Positions 32,326 through 44,384 of a stretch of DNA of 64,000 bases are shown one piece after another. The notes under the pieces were generated by a model. The model was not told where the DNA came from and ran no database searches. It was given only the letters and a program-made list of their open reading frames with translations. This DNA is from Palaemon carinicauda (taxonomy: Eukaryota > Arthropoda > Malacostraca > Decapoda > Palaemonidae), in NCBI RefSeq assembly GCF_036898095.1, contig NC_090726.1, forward strand, positions 31,535,921 to 31,599,920, read 5' to 3'. Position numbers and translations under genes: made by a program. Within the stretch, counting starts at the first letter, position 1. Each line of letters begins with the position of its first letter.

Positions 32326-35113
32326 GTAAGAAAGCTGTATGATTTTTTTTTTTGTAATTTTAAAGGAGGAAGAAGGGATTATTATAGATATAAAATTTTC
32401 ATTACCATTGTAGGGTGATGGGTTGATTTTCATGTAACACTTTCTTATTGGCTTATCTATACTAACATTAAGTGTGATTTGAAGTGGGCGATTTGAGAAA
32501 TTCATTTCGTTGCTAACTTTTGTCTCCTTACCTGGTAGCTCTTACAGTTTTTGCTTGATATATTTAAGGCTTTTAATTTACTCAAAATTTTCTTTCTCCA
32601 TCATTCACTAGTACGAATTACTGTATTGTATACGAGTATTCAATTTGTAACTTCTATTATGTTGCATGAATTTTATATGACTTGATAGAAAGCTATTCAG
32701 TAGTTGGTACCTGTGTGCAGTTCTTGTTTTCTTTTTTCTTTATCTTTATATCAAAATCCTGCAAGTTACTGTTGATAAACTTCTAGTTTTCATTAGACTG
32801 CCATTTTACATGAAAGATACATTCATATTTCATACCCAAAAAGTTGCAGTACCCTGGATCTTTTATCAAGTTGTGTTGCATATACAGACTCATCTCCCAA
32901 CCGATCCTCGTTTATTAGTCTTGGTCATAAGACAGTTTGATTCCTTCTCAACTTATTTTTTTACTTTTAACACTAAGTAATGATTTGATAGTAAAATTAG
33001 TTTTTTGCCAAAGAAAACTGTTAAATATGAATTATTCCTGCTCCTATACCTTCATTTACGCTGTCAAATTTAAAGACCGCAAAAAATTGAATGTATTGAT
33101 ACTTCAGAAGTTGGATTTACATGTTCAGTACCTTCCCATGTCTAGTTTTTATTTGGAGATACAGTATTATTTTGTCTGCAGACATTTCATGATTTTACAA
33201 ACTGTGCACTTTTAAGTGTTGGCTTTTAAAAAAAGAATTGATTTTGCACGCTACTTGTCAACTTTGATCTTTGTTAGATGATCTCTCAAAGAGGGACTTT
33301 TGTCATTCTGAACTCCTCGCGGGTCTAGTTTTCAGGAATTCTTGTACGTTCCTACAGGCTTTTTAATCTTACTAATTCTACAGCTGATGCTTTCCTTGAC
33401 AACTTTTTCTCATCATGTGTGTAAATTCTTTTAGTTAACATTACTAAATTGTATATTGTTAGTAGAAGTCTCTCTCTATTATTTTGAGGCTTGTGAAAAT
33501 ATATTTTAGGCATATTTTGAGACATTTAGGTACAGAGTATTAGTTTTCAAGTAATAACAAATGAAACATTTACAAAATTAAAATGGAAGTCAACTAATCG
33601 GACAAACATATGCCTGAACGTGAATTGTTCTTCAGATTATTAGGTAGAAACCAGAATGTGCTAACATATGCTTAAACAATATGTAAAGAAGCATAATGAA
33701 TATCTAAGAGATCAGTATTCAAAGCTTATTTCTCAATCAGCTTTATAGAAAAGCTTTTACTATTATATGATAATTAAACTTTTACTTTTCTATCTTCCTT
33801 TTAAATATTAAATGGTTATTATCAAATTACTTTTCTATCTTCCTTTTAAATATTAAATGGTTATTATCAGAAATATATTTTTCTTTTGTTTAGTGACTTA
33901 AAAACTGTTTTATTGCTAAAAAGTACTTTTGTATATTTGCGCAAGCTCCCTTACACAACCATTTTCAAGCCTGGTTACATATCTAATTTTATTTCAACAA
34001 ATTTAAGGAAACATATTTATTTTAGTATCCCATACATAATGACACCACCATTTTCTATGACTTTCCATGGACTATTTTATCAATTTTCTTACACTGTATT
34101 TAGTGTGGCAGTCGTAAGTAGATATTTGCTGCGCTTATGTTTATGTTCCTCTTATTTCTTTGTTCGTTTTTATATTTACAATTTTTATGTTAGGATTATG
34201 CTGAAAGATGATGCTAAAGGGTCATGGACAAGAACTAAATAAGCTGGGAGTATAAAATTTGCTAAGAAAAATACACATGCAAGAATTTTTATTTATGATT
34301 GCGCAGTATTTAAGGAGCGTGACTCATGACCTGGTTGGAATTTTGGAAATTGAGATTGTTGCATTTTTGGCTAAGAGAACGTCTATATTTCATGTTTCAA
34401 ATAACTTTTTATTAAAAACTATTTTATTGCTAAAGAGTACTTTTGTATATTTGCACAAGGTCCCTTACACAACCATTTTCTAGCCTTGGTACATAATCAA
34501 TTTTAATTCAACAAATTTGGGAAAAATATTCCTTTTTGTCATCACACATACGGTGGCACCACCATTTGCTATGATTTTCCAGTCACTTTTATCAGTTTTC
34601 TCATACTGTATTCAATGTGTCCGTCGTAAATCATGATTATGTTCCTCATTTCTTTTTTTTGTTTATATATTTACAATTTTTATGTCAGGATTGTGCTGAA
34701 AGATGCATAAAGTGTCATGGACAATAACTTTATAAACTGGGATCATAAAATTTGCCGAGAAAAATACACAGACAAAAATATTATGCTAGCTACGTTTTAT
34801 TCATTATTGCGCGTTTGGTACAATTAGCAAATATGTGTATTTGAGGGAAGGGAATCTACTCTGTTTTGTAAGTAACCCTGAAATATGATGGTTATGTCCT
34901 TATGATACCCAGTAGTGAGGAAAATTACTGCTAAAAGCTCATACTTACTGTATACTGTACATGTACAGTACATACAATCAATCTAGACAAAAAAACTGAG
35001 GCCCTTTTTCTCAAGACTTAAAATTTTTGTAGAAAAATTCCATAATTTTATATTTTGTATAAGGCTATATTTTTTCCTTAAGTGACTGAAACATTGATCT
35101 TAAAATTTTTCAG
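32326..35113 (+). other. Intron E-F
   Basis: AT-rich. It contains a 45-bp tandem duplication at about 33782-33871 and a diverged tandem duplication of about 514 bp (next entry). No other content recognised. Confidence 0.6.
33890..34800 (+). repeat. Diverged tandem duplication, period about 514 bp
   Basis: 33900-34300 and 34414-34800 align through AAAAACT.TTTTATTGCTAA, TTGCGCAAG/TTGCACAAG, CCTTACACAACCATTTTC and GCTGAAAGATG. Many substitutions indicate an old event. The repeat is non-coding. Confidence 0.75.
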
Positions 35114-37320
35114 GGCAATCAGAGTTCTGGTCCAAGAGCAGGAGGTTACAATCAAGGCTTTGGTCCAGGACCAGCAGGTTTCGGCAGTGGTCCACCTCCA
35201 GGTCCAGGACCTTATAACCAACAGCCTCCAGGCCCAGGAGGTTTTGGTCCACCACAGGGACCTAATACATATAACCAAGGACCTGCCAGCTTTAACCAAG
35301 GACAAGGTCCTGGGGAATTTGGTTCTAGTCAAGGTCCTGTGGGGTATGGTCAAGGCCAGGGTAATTTCAACAGATCACAAGGGCCAGGAGGTAACCAAGG
35401 AAATTATAACCAGGAGACTGAAAGAGGTGGTTTTAATCAAGGACCAGGTCGCGGGGGCTTCAACCAAGGACCTAATCGGGGTGGTTTCAATAGTGGTCCT
35501 GGTCAAAGTGATACAGAAAGTCCAGGTCATAAAGGATTCAACCAGGGTCCAGAGCAAGAAAACAGTCAAGGACCTGGTAGAGGTGGATTTAGTCAAGGTC
35601 AGGGAAGGGGGGGTTTTAATCAGAGTCATGTGGAAAAGGAAGAAAAAGAATCGGAGGGCTATGGGGATGATTACTATAACCAAGCTCCAGGAAGGGGTGG
35701 CTTTAAGCAGGGACCTGACCGGGGGAGCTTCAACCAAGGTACAAATCGGGGTGGAATGAACCAAGGTGCAGATCAAAGTGATTATGGGCAAGGGCCAAAT
35801 AGAGATGGCTTTGGTCCTGGTTCAGATGGAAGTGGATACAACCAAGGGTCTAATCGTGGGGCATATGGCTTGGGCTCTGACCGAGGTGGTTCAAGCCAAG
35901 GACGTGGTGGATTTAATCAAGGAGCTGAAAGAGGCTTTCAACAAGGACCTGGTGATAGTGCCTATAACCAAGGTCCAGGTCGGGGTGGATTCAATCAGAA
36001 ACCTGACTCAGATTCATTTAATCAGATGGGGTCAGATCAAGGAGGTTTTAATCAGGGACCAAATCGTGGAGGGTTTAACCAAGGTCAGAATCGTGGCTTC
36101 AGTCATGGCATGGGCCGTGGAGGACCCAACCAAGGATATGGTGGAATGAATCTAGGACAACCTGGACCACAAGGACTAGGACAGAAAGGTTTTGGCCAGG
36201 GAATGATGGGCGGACATGATCAAGAACCGTCAGATGACCAAGATAGTAGTAATAACGAGTTTGAACCCGGAATTGGCAGAAGGGGTGGAATGAACAGGGG
36301 TGGATTTGATTCTAGTATGGGTAGAGGTGGAGGAAGAGGCAACTTTGGAAATTTTGATGACCTTAACAATGACCAGAATAATTTCAGGGGTCAAAGTCAA
36401 AGAGGAAGGTTTGATGCTCCTCCTCCAGGGATGAACAGAGATGAAAGCGAGAGCTTCGATGATAAATCAAATCAAGGGATGCCTGTTAGGGGTGGTTTCC
36501 ATAGCCAGAGAGGAGGGTTTGGTCGAGGAGGGTTTGAATCTCCTGGATTTGGCCCGGGTGGAATGGGTGACAGAGGTGACACTGGGAGCTATGATGAAGG
36601 TGGACGTGGAAGGGGAATGCCAGATCAGAGTGGGCCGGGACGTGGAGCCCTAGATCAAAGTGGTCGAGGTCGTGGGGGATTTGAACCCAGTGGAAGGGGT
36701 CAGAGCAATTTTGACGTTGGTGGAGAATTTGGCCCTGGCATGAGAGGTAGAGGAGGGTTCGACCAGGCACATGGAGGGGTTGGCAGAGGGTTCGACCAGG
36801 CACGTGGAGGTGGTGGGAGAGGGTTTGACCAGGCACGTGGAGGTGGTGGCAGAGGGTTTGACCATCCTCCTGGAGGTGGTGGCAGAGGGTTTGACCAGCC
36901 TCCTGGAGGTGGTGGCAGAGGGTTTGACCAGCCTCCTGGAGTTGGTGGCAGAGGATTTGACCAGTCTCCTGGTGGTGGTGGCAGAGGGTTTGACCAGCCT
37001 CCTGGAGGTGAGAGAGGAGGGTTTGACCAGCCTCCTGGAGGTGAGAGAGGAGGGTTCGACCAGGCACGTGGAGGTGGCAGAGGAGGGTTCGACCAGGCAC
37101 GTGGAGGTGGCAGAGGAGGGTTCGACCAGGCACGTGGAGGTGGCAGAGGAGGGTTCGACCAGGCACGGGGAGGTGTCAGAGGAGGTTTTGACCAGGCACG
37201 GGGAGGTGGCAGAGGAGGATTTGATCAAAGGAGTGGCCCTACCGACAACTGGCAGAGTGGCTCAGGGGACAAGTGGCAGTCTGATGAACCAGAAGGAATG
37301 GATTGGAGCAACATAGATAG
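35114..37320 (+). CDS. YLPM1: YLPM1-like exon F (large FNQGP / RGG repeat exon)
   Basis: 2,207 bp with no stop in the host phase. The first part is built of degenerate GGFNQGP/RGGFNQGPNR units (about 35,400-36,250). A middle D/N/G-rich part follows, then a tandem array of GRGFDQARGGG / GRGFDQPPGGG units of 10-12 residues (about 36,770-37,220). It closes with DKWQSDEPEGMDWSNID. RGG repeats of this kind usually bind RNA, are targets of arginine methylation, and promote condensate formation; here that is inference. The array is nearly identical at DNA level in its last units, so its length is likely to vary between individuals. Confidence 0.88.
36770..37222 (+). repeat. Coding minisatellite in exon F
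   Basis: Tandem 33-51 bp units built on TTCGACCAGGCACGTGGAGG or TTTGACCAGCCTCCTGGAGG with GGCAGAGGAGG spacers. All keep the reading frame. The final four or five units are almost identical. Confidence 0.85.
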
Positions 37321-38308
37321 GTACTTATGATTTGTACAGTTTATGGTACTTTTTTAATTACTGATTTTAACACAGGGTTATTGTATGTTTGTGGTATTCC
37401 CTTAATAAATTTGAGATGTGTTTGTAAGGTAAGGTTAGTGTGAAAGATATTACTTGAGATGATATTAGGTCAGAGTGCATTACCAATATTAAGATTTAAG
37501 ATGGGCTACTGTTTTGTATTACCAAATTTACAGATGTGATCTTTGTAATAGTTTCTGTCAATAATTGGTTGTGTTTTCTTGTAAATACTGTTATTATTCT
37601 AAAAAGTTGAAAGTATACTCAACTGGATAATTGGTAATGAAATGTTTTAGTCATTTACTTTTCACTAAGTTCCAAGTATCTAATTGCAGTTTTAACCCTT
37701 TTAGATTTACTTCCCATAAAAATGTTTTGTTTCAATTCCCTCTCATCTCTTCTGCCATACTGTATGTGCTTTTCCTGTGCATACTTTTTATAAAGTTCCG
37801 TTTCATGCCGTCAATTGAACGTGAATTGTTGCATATGATTGAAATGTTCAACATGCAGATCCATAGTAATTGACCCCAAGCGCTGATGCACCTTTTGACA
37901 TCAATACCTATTGGGGTGCCACTAACACGTATACCAGTTGGCACTTATTTCAGGAGTACAGTATACATTTTAAAGAAGCATACTTCACAAACTTCCTTAG
38001 ATGTTTTGCAACCCATGATAACAGAAATATCCATGTTACTTTCGAGTTATTGAAGGAAGGAGGCAGTGCATTACCTTGAAATATCCAGTTTTTCCCCCTT
38101 CATATTAGTTCCAATTTAGGCAATTAATGTAGCTTGTACTTCTGTACATCTCTGAGATTTTACTAAAAATTTATATGGGAGAAAATTGTTGAAGTATGCT
38201 TATTTATTTACAAAAATTATTTCAGAGAAAGTACCAAAATCTTTATTAATAAAATTATTGAAATAAACAATAAGCATGGTATTATAATCTAGTGTGCAAT
38301 TTTCATAG
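37321..38308 (+). other. Intron F-G
   Basis: About 1 kb, AT-rich, no repeat or gene recognised. Confidence 0.6.
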
Positions 38309-38382
38309 ATGGCAGAACCAGGACCAATTTGGTGATGGAGGTCGAGGTCGTGGTAACATGCGGGGCAGAGGTTTTGGGCCAG
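38309..38382 (+). CDS. YLPM1: YLPM1-like exon G
   Basis: The TTTCATAG acceptor gives RWQNQDQFGDGGRGRGNMRG and then RGFGP, with a split codon at both edges that fits exons F and H. It is an RGG-type continuation of exon F. Confidence 0.82.
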
Positions 38383-38410
38383 GTAAGGAGGACCTGTGAT
38401 TTATGCCATT

Positions 38411-38590
38411 TAAATGATGTTCCTGCACAAATGCAAACCTTTCGCTATTTATAGGGGTATTACTTTCAGAAGACGAGCCATGATAATTTTAGTGAAGGAT
38501 AACTACACCAACCGCTAGTTAATGTGGGACCGGTAGCGAAGTTACCCCACTCACTCGCACATCTGGGCTGAGCAAACACTTTTCTTTCTG
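38411..38590 (+). repeat. DIRS-4 left inverted terminal repeat
   Basis: It begins near TGTTCCTGCACAAATG and continues to the GCACATCTGGGCTGAGCA region. It is imperfectly complementary to about 42640-42832. Confidence 0.78.
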
Positions 38591-38928
38591 GTTCGGCAGA
38601 GAATGGTCTTACTGCTGCTCTCTCCCGCAAAGACTAGCCTTTTTTTTTAACATTTAATTCTGTTTTTCTTATTTGTTTTATTTAGATAAAAACATCTAAG
38701 TTTTTATATATATATGTAACTTTTATTACAGTTGCTGTTTGTGTGACGACGTATTACGGCGGTTTCCACCGCTAGGGAGTTGTCTTTGTTTTGATACTAC
38801 TACTCCCTTACTATGCCGCTCTCCCTCTTACATGGATGGCCGGCAGATATTCGGCGGGGGTACACCTCTCCCATTTGCGGGTTAGTTGGTGCTCCCGTTG
38901 GTTTCTTCAGTTCTCAAGTTAAATTTGA

Positions 38929-40098
38929 TACCGTATATCCCGTGTCATAATACGTACCTGTTATCCCGAAGAATGCCGCTCAAAATCACCGTGCGTCTTA
39001 ACACTTAGGAAAAAGTTGTATAGGGGAGTTTGACAACCCTCAAACATCCAACTAATGACATACAAGCACTCACACTCACCTGACATAAAATATAAACCTA
39101 CTGTTATCATTCACATGTAAATGAATTTATTTTTATATTTCATTTCGTATGTGCCTTGGATGACCTCGGAGGTAGCAGCAGTAGGGGATTCAGTGTTATG
39201 AAGCTTCATCTGTGGTGGATAACGGGGGAGGGTGGGCTGTGGCACCCCTAGCAGTACCAGCCGAACTCGGTTGAGTCCCTTGTTAGGCTGGGATGAACGT
39301 AGAGAGGAGAGGTCCCCTTTTCTGTTTCATTTGTTTGATGTCGGCTACCCCCCAAAATTGTGGGAAGTGCCTTGGTATATGTATGTATGTATGTATAATG
39401 AAGTACAGTAGAAAGTTATTTGTTTGTTTTGGTAGTCAGCTGATGATGACTCGCCAACTCCCTTCTACAAGAAAACATGTATACGATGCTATGACATATT
39501 AGTTGTTTATGCAGTATTGATCTATTTTCTCATATTTTGTTAATATTTTGTGATAAAGCTATATTGTGACAATGACTGTTGCCTGGGTTCCAAAATGATA
39601 CAAAGAGACAGTTACTGAATACGACCTTGAAAAAAAAAATCTCCCTGTTAAGTGCAGTGTTATTAAGTTAGCAGAAAAGTAACTAGACTTAATAGTCACA
39701 TTCATTAGCAAAAGTATTCCACCTAGAGGAATTTTTAGACTTCTTTGATCAATAATTAGTTTTGGAGGAAAATGTGTAGGCTATATGAGGAATTTTGGAA
39801 ATATTTTGAATATTACTACTTCATCAAAATTTAAGAACATTTGGCAACATTGCTATCACGTAAACAACACTAGAAACACTAAACATGTAGTTGGGATAAC
39901 GGGCGTACAGCTAATTACTATTAACTTAAACATTTCATAATACACCCAAAATATGGTAATTTACTTTGCCAGAGTCGCTGACTAGGAATTGCTGCTAAGA
40001 TAGCTTGTAAAATCCTCAATTTTCCCCCCAAAACTGCTCTGCTAATTTAAGGGTGCGTCTTACCGCTTTTATTGTCTTATGACTCGGGAAATACGGTA
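38929..40098. mobile_element. TIR element of about 1.17 kb inside DIRS-4, TA-flanked
   Basis: CCGTATATCCCGTGTCATAA at 38931 is matched in inverse by TTATGACTCGGGAAATACGG ending at 40096, with three differences in 23 bases. TA stands on both sides. No protein is encoded. The ends and the TA suggest a non-autonomous Tc1/mariner-pogo-like element; this is a tentative call. Confidence 0.5.
39165..39403 (+). mobile_element. LINE 3' tail, + orientation
   Basis: It aligns with the - strand of 48383-48640: TTCATCTGTGGTGGATAACG, GGGCTGTGGCACCCCTAGCA, CCGAACTCGGTTGAG, GATGTCGGCTACC. It ends in GGTATATG and TATG repeats. It is nested in the TIR element above. Confidence 0.8.
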
Positions 40099-40739
40099 AC
40101 TGCATGTAATTTGAACTTTTTCAGCTCTGAATTCCGCTCTCCTTGCCTGCTATGGACCGACGGCCTTTCTTTGCGGGCGGAGGGAGTGCCTAGTCTTACC
40201 TGGTCCGCTCACTCTCGGGTGATTCCCTTCTAGCCGAGGGTTTGAGTTACTCCCCCAAGTAGTTGTTTTTGTAGCTGATATATGAATTATAACTCATCGT
40301 AACCTTATTTTTCCTTAGATAGCGATGCCGTTTTTCGTTCAGCTAAAGTAGCCGACATAGATCAGTTCGTTCCTGTGGATTCGGCCACTCGATGCCGACC
40401 TTCAACTTGAACAAGGCTTGTTGAAGGGAAGCAAAGAGTGCTGCCAGGAAGTTTGCCTCTAGGGGTTGAAGAACTTTCCCTTCCAAGGGAGAGCTAACCT
40501 CCCCGGGTGTTGGGCTGCTATCCTTTCCGAGGGAGGGTTTCCTTTCAGAAGCGGTTTAGCAACCTTCCCTCATTGGGGAGAATTGCTGACAGCTAGACGA
40601 AGAGCAGCAGCTGCTATCTCGTCGCCGAAGATTGTGCTTCTCCCCCTTGGGCTGGAGGAAAGCCAAGTCCAAGGCAAGGTCCTCCTTTGGGAGGACTTCT
40701 CTCTTGTCCGTGGGAGAGATTGTTCAGTGATCAGCATAT

Positions 40740-42180
40740 GTTTTACGTCCTGGCAACAGTAATGTGCTTGCTGACAATCTAAGCAGAGCGACTCGGATAG
40801 TGGGCTCTGAGTGTCTTTGAATCATCTAGTAGCCAACGAAGTCTCAACTTTGTGGCATTTCCCCAACTGTGGGCCAATTCGCAACAGCCCTAAACTTCAG
40901 GCTCCCACTACTGTATACTGTTCCCCCAGTCCCAGACCTCCAGGCTCTCAGGCAAGATGCATTCCAAAAATGGTGGGACAGCATAGATGGGTTTGCATTT
41001 CCACCGCTCTGTCTGATAAAGCCCTCAGCCAAGTCAGGATAAGCAAGAACTTATCAATGACTCCAATAGCTCCGCTATGGTATCACACAGAATGGTTTCC
41101 GGACCTTTCAAAGGAACTTCCTTCATGAAACGATCTACTCAAACAGCCATATGCCAACATCTTCCAAAAAGCCATAGCATTGCTTCAACTTCATGCCTGG
41201 AAAATGTGCAGCAGCACCTGTCTGAGAGACTTTTCACGAGTTGCGGAAAGGATGCCTAGACACCTCAGGCGCTTTTCAGCGTCAGTCTTCCAGGCGAAGT
41301 GGTCATTTTTTGTGACGTATTGTGCAAGAAGTATCACTCCCCTCGATGCCTCTATTCTAACAATAGCGGAGTTCCTGGTATACCTTCAGAAAGAAATGTT
41401 TCTCTCAGTTATGGCAGTCAAAGGCTACCTTTCATCTTAAGATCTCACCTTTAAACTGAAAGAAATTTATTTTTCCTCGTCGTAGGAACTTTCTCTACTC
41501 TACAAAGTTGAGATGACTTGTCCCCAGTTGGAACTTAGACCTCCTCCTTGGAACGTGGTTTGGGTACTTACGAACCTTTGCGCCAGGCAACAGATCTCCA
41601 TCTTACATGAAAGATGGTGTTCCTACTCACTTTCGCTTCAACCAAAAGTTAGTGAACTGCATGGTCTATCTTCTACGTATCCCTCTCAAGGAGAAGGGGA
41701 AATGTAGTACTCAGCATTGTCCCTGAGTTCATTGCTAAGACTCTGGGTATGCTGGACCCTAGGTTCGGCCTGTTCTGGATAGAGTCTTCGTTCTGTAACC
41801 GAAGATCCAGACCAACTGAGGTGTTACCCTAAAGGAAAGGCAGCAGTTCGCCCCCGTGTGCCAGCGCTTTTTTTCAGCACGGGGAAAGGTCAATAGGAGG
41901 GTCACTAAGAATTCCTTTTCCTCCTGGCTTCGTAAGGTAATCGAGTTTGCTCTTAATCTAGACCTTCCTCCTTCCTAATGACCCAGAGCTCATGACGTCA
42001 GGGGCATTGTAACATCCCTGGCGTTCAAGAAAAACTACTCTGTGCGCAGGTACTGCAAGCGGGCGTGTGGAAGCGTCAGATGACCTTCACCGCCCACTAC
42101 TTGCAATACCTAACCCACCGGAACATGGTGACGTTTTCCATTGGTCCTGTGGTGACTGCACAAGAGGTGTATACACTTCA
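40740..42180 (+). pseudogene. DIRS-4 RNase H end, MT-like region and tyrosine recombinase, decayed
   Basis: The end of RNase H reads NSNVLADNLSRAT at about 40760. The MT-like region follows near 40,940 (SPVPDLQALRQDAF, GFAFPP) and 41,055-41,110 (IAPLWYHTEWFPDLSK). Recombinase pieces: FVTYCARSITPLDASILTI at 41310, MAVKGYL, STKKVSELHGLSS with the arginine position as K, HDVRG at about 41990, and VWKRQMTFTAHYLQYL at about 42062-42110 with the candidate tyrosine. They are spread over several frames. This is a different DIRS family from DIRS-1, -2 and -3. It is inactive. Confidence 0.78.
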
Positions 42181-42490
42181 AGTACCTTGATGGAGAAGTA
42201 GGGGAAGGTTGAGGGCTGAGGTTACCTGGGTTATTCTGGGGTGAATGACTAAGAATGTCTGGCTCCTTTCTTCCTTTCACCTTCTTCCCCATCTTCCTCT
42301 CTGGAGAATCAGCACAGCGGACCTCACCTCTCTGCAGGTAAGATCTACTTCCCGTATGTATCCTAATTATACATAATTTATGCGAGGGTGGAGCTCCTAC
42401 TGCACTCGACCATACATCGAGGAAGAGAGAACCCCGGGTCAAACCAAGGCCAGTTGGTGAGGACTTCCTCTCTCCTAAGGGTGAGTCACC

Positions 42491-42588
42491 CCTATAAATA
42501 GCGAAGGGTTTCTATTTGTGCAGGAACAAATGACAAATTTGTAAAATAATTTGTATTTTACCTTGCGTACAAACCTGGAGCTATTTAT
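42491..42588 (+). repeat. DIRS-4 internal complementary region (ICR)
   Basis: Complement of the left outer end followed by the complement of the right outer end, as in DIRS-2 and DIRS-3. Confidence 0.8.
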
Positions 42589-42639
42589 ACAAATTGCCCC
42601 GCCACCCTGTCTCCAAGAAGTCCTGCCTGAAAGCAAAAG

Positions 42640-42832
42640 TTGTTGCTCTGCCCAAGTGTGCGAGTGAGGGGGTTAGCTGTGCTACCCCCACCCCCACCTG
42701 CTAACTAGTGGTTGGAGTTGTTATCCCTCACTAAAATTATCATGGTTCATCTTTCAGCTTTGCCGAATCCCCCTATAAATAGCCCCAGGTTTGTATGCTA
42801 GGAAAAATTCAAATTATTTTTCAAATTTGTCA
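42640..42832 (-). repeat. DIRS-4 right inverted terminal repeat
   Basis: Inverse partner of 38411-38590. The outer edge reads TTTGTATGCTAGGAAAAATT, a motif like the right ends of DIRS-6 and of 50325-50365. Confidence 0.78.
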
Positions 42833-42971
42833 TATTTTGATCATAGGCTAGTCTGAAGTGAATAGTTGTGTATTCTTGACTCGTTGGTTATATTTCATGC
42901 TTTATGTATCTTAATCTGAACTTGAAGGAATCATTTATCAATAGAATAAGGACTTTTATTTACCCAAACAG

Positions 42972-43067
42972 ATCGTGGTAGAGGCCGTGGGCGTGGTGGT
43001 GGCCCTGGAGGATGGTGGGATAATGAAAATATACCAGATGATAGAAATGCCCCCGAATGGAATAAAG
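42972..43067 (+). CDS. YLPM1: YLPM1-like exon H (WWDN segment)
   Basis: The split codon from exon G completes an aspartate. It reads DRGRGRGRGGGPGGWWDNEN, then IPDDRNAPEWNK, ending in phase 1 before GTAGGC. The GG-WWD acidic segment recalls the PWWDDWERD stretch of YLPM1. Confidence 0.82.
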
Positions 43068-43257
43068 GTAGGCTGCTTAGCTATTATTCTCTCAGAGGAT
43101 TGATGTTACTGCACGATATCGAAAAGGCCTTTGTAGTTTAGGCATGTTAATACTTATACATTGTACACCAGCTGTTTACTTGCCCACTCTGCTAGCTCTT
43201 GCAAGAAAAAAAGGAAAAATTTTGATTCAGTGTAGGTATATTTATTTAGGAAATTTA

Positions 43258-43567
43258 TTAACCCTTTTACCCCCAGGCTATTTGGAACTTTCCATCATTT
43301 AACCCCCAGGGGTTATTTTTTTTCAAGCACATTTTGCAGTATATTTTTTTTAAATTGCTCTAACAGCCTTAATTTTTTTCATGGAGAGGTCAGGATGGTC
43401 TCATTCTCTTGGAAAATGCCTGAGGTTTCTCAAAAAATTATCAGAAATATGCAAAAAAAAAATGTAAATAGCAGTTTTTTGCAAGGACGTACCGGTACGT
43501 CCATGGGGGTAAAGGGATGAGTTTTGTGAAATGTACCAGTACGTCCTTTTGGGGGTAAAAGGGTTAA
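43258..43567. mobile_element. 310-bp MITE with TTAA ends, piggyBac-like
   Basis: It starts TTAACCCTTTTACCCCCAGG and ends GGGGGTAAAAGGGTTAA, so the TIR is CCCTTTTACCCCC and the TTAA is on both sides. No ORF. An internal 18-bp palindrome GGACGTACCGGTACGTCC lies at 43485-43502. TTAA target sites are typical of piggyBac elements; family membership is inferred. Confidence 0.78.
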
Positions 43568-44384
43568 AGAACAATATAGTAAGGGAACTAGTTTTCTGTG
43601 CTGCTTATCCCCCATTGTGAGTTAGATTTGCAATTAATAGCTGTGTGAGGAGAGTATACTAGTTTGCAGAACTAACATACAGTATGCAGTTTTCATTTCA
43701 TCTGTCACAAAGTATTGAGACGATAAATCTCCGAAGAAAGAAAAGAATCCACACTGCAGTAGGTGGGTAGTGCTCATGCACAGTAGCGCCATGGTCCTTA
43801 TGCTGTCATTCTGGTTTGTTCTTATTCTGTCTGTGCCTGTGACTTGTTGAGATATTATATAGAATGGCCTTTTTATTGCTTTGTTCTTATTTCATCCTCT
43901 ATTAATTGATCATTTAATTTGGCTTAGCTTGGAATTTGCTTCCTTACAGTATATTTCAGTTGGTAGTACTGTCATCTATTCATCATTTTAGGAGATTCTA
44001 TAGTACCAACTTTGTAATTTATTGAACTAACTTAAGACTTTGTGTTAACTTGATTTAGTTGTTTGAAATTGCTAATATCGGCACATACGGCTTTTTGCGA
44101 GGTCTAGGTTCTTGATATGTCTTGTTATTTTGTTCAGGCTTTGATGAGTAAGGTACTTTTCTTATTTTGTTATATTCGTTGTGGTTTTCCTTCAGCCTTG
44201 GATTAACCATTTTTAATGATGATTTCTGCCTTGTGTTAAGCTGTAGATTTGTTCTAAAACTTAATTCAATGATTTTAAAGATGTAATTATATTTTTTTGT
44301 TTTTCACAATCTTCAGTCTTTGCTTCATATATCTATTAAGCATATATTTGTTATAATATATACAAGCTAGAGAAGCACTTGGTA

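Larger units (their letters stand above)
38411..42832 (+). mobile_element. DIRS-4: DIRS-type relic with both termini, filling intron G-H
   Basis: The left arm (about 38411-38590) has an inverted partner at about 42640-42832; both share CCATGATAATTTTAGTGA and CCCTCACTCGCACA-type stretches. An ICR at 42491-42588 contains the complement of the left outer end (ATAGCGAAGGGTTTC, GTGCAGGAACA) joined to the complement of the right outer end (ACCTTGCGTACAAACCTGG). The joined ends read across a CAT, showing where the circle closed. RNase H and recombinase remnants occupy 40740-42180. A TIR element and a LINE tail are nested inside. Confidence 0.82.

Noticed and set aside
36486..37228. Long antisense ORFs opposite the exon F repeats
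   Set aside because: They are by-products of the in-frame GC-rich repeats; the peptides are simple repeats of the reverse complement with no family resemblance.
35114..37320. A CRISPR-like or satellite array interpretation of the regular repeats
   Set aside because: Repeats are in frame, vary by codon and lie between good splice sites, so they are coding.
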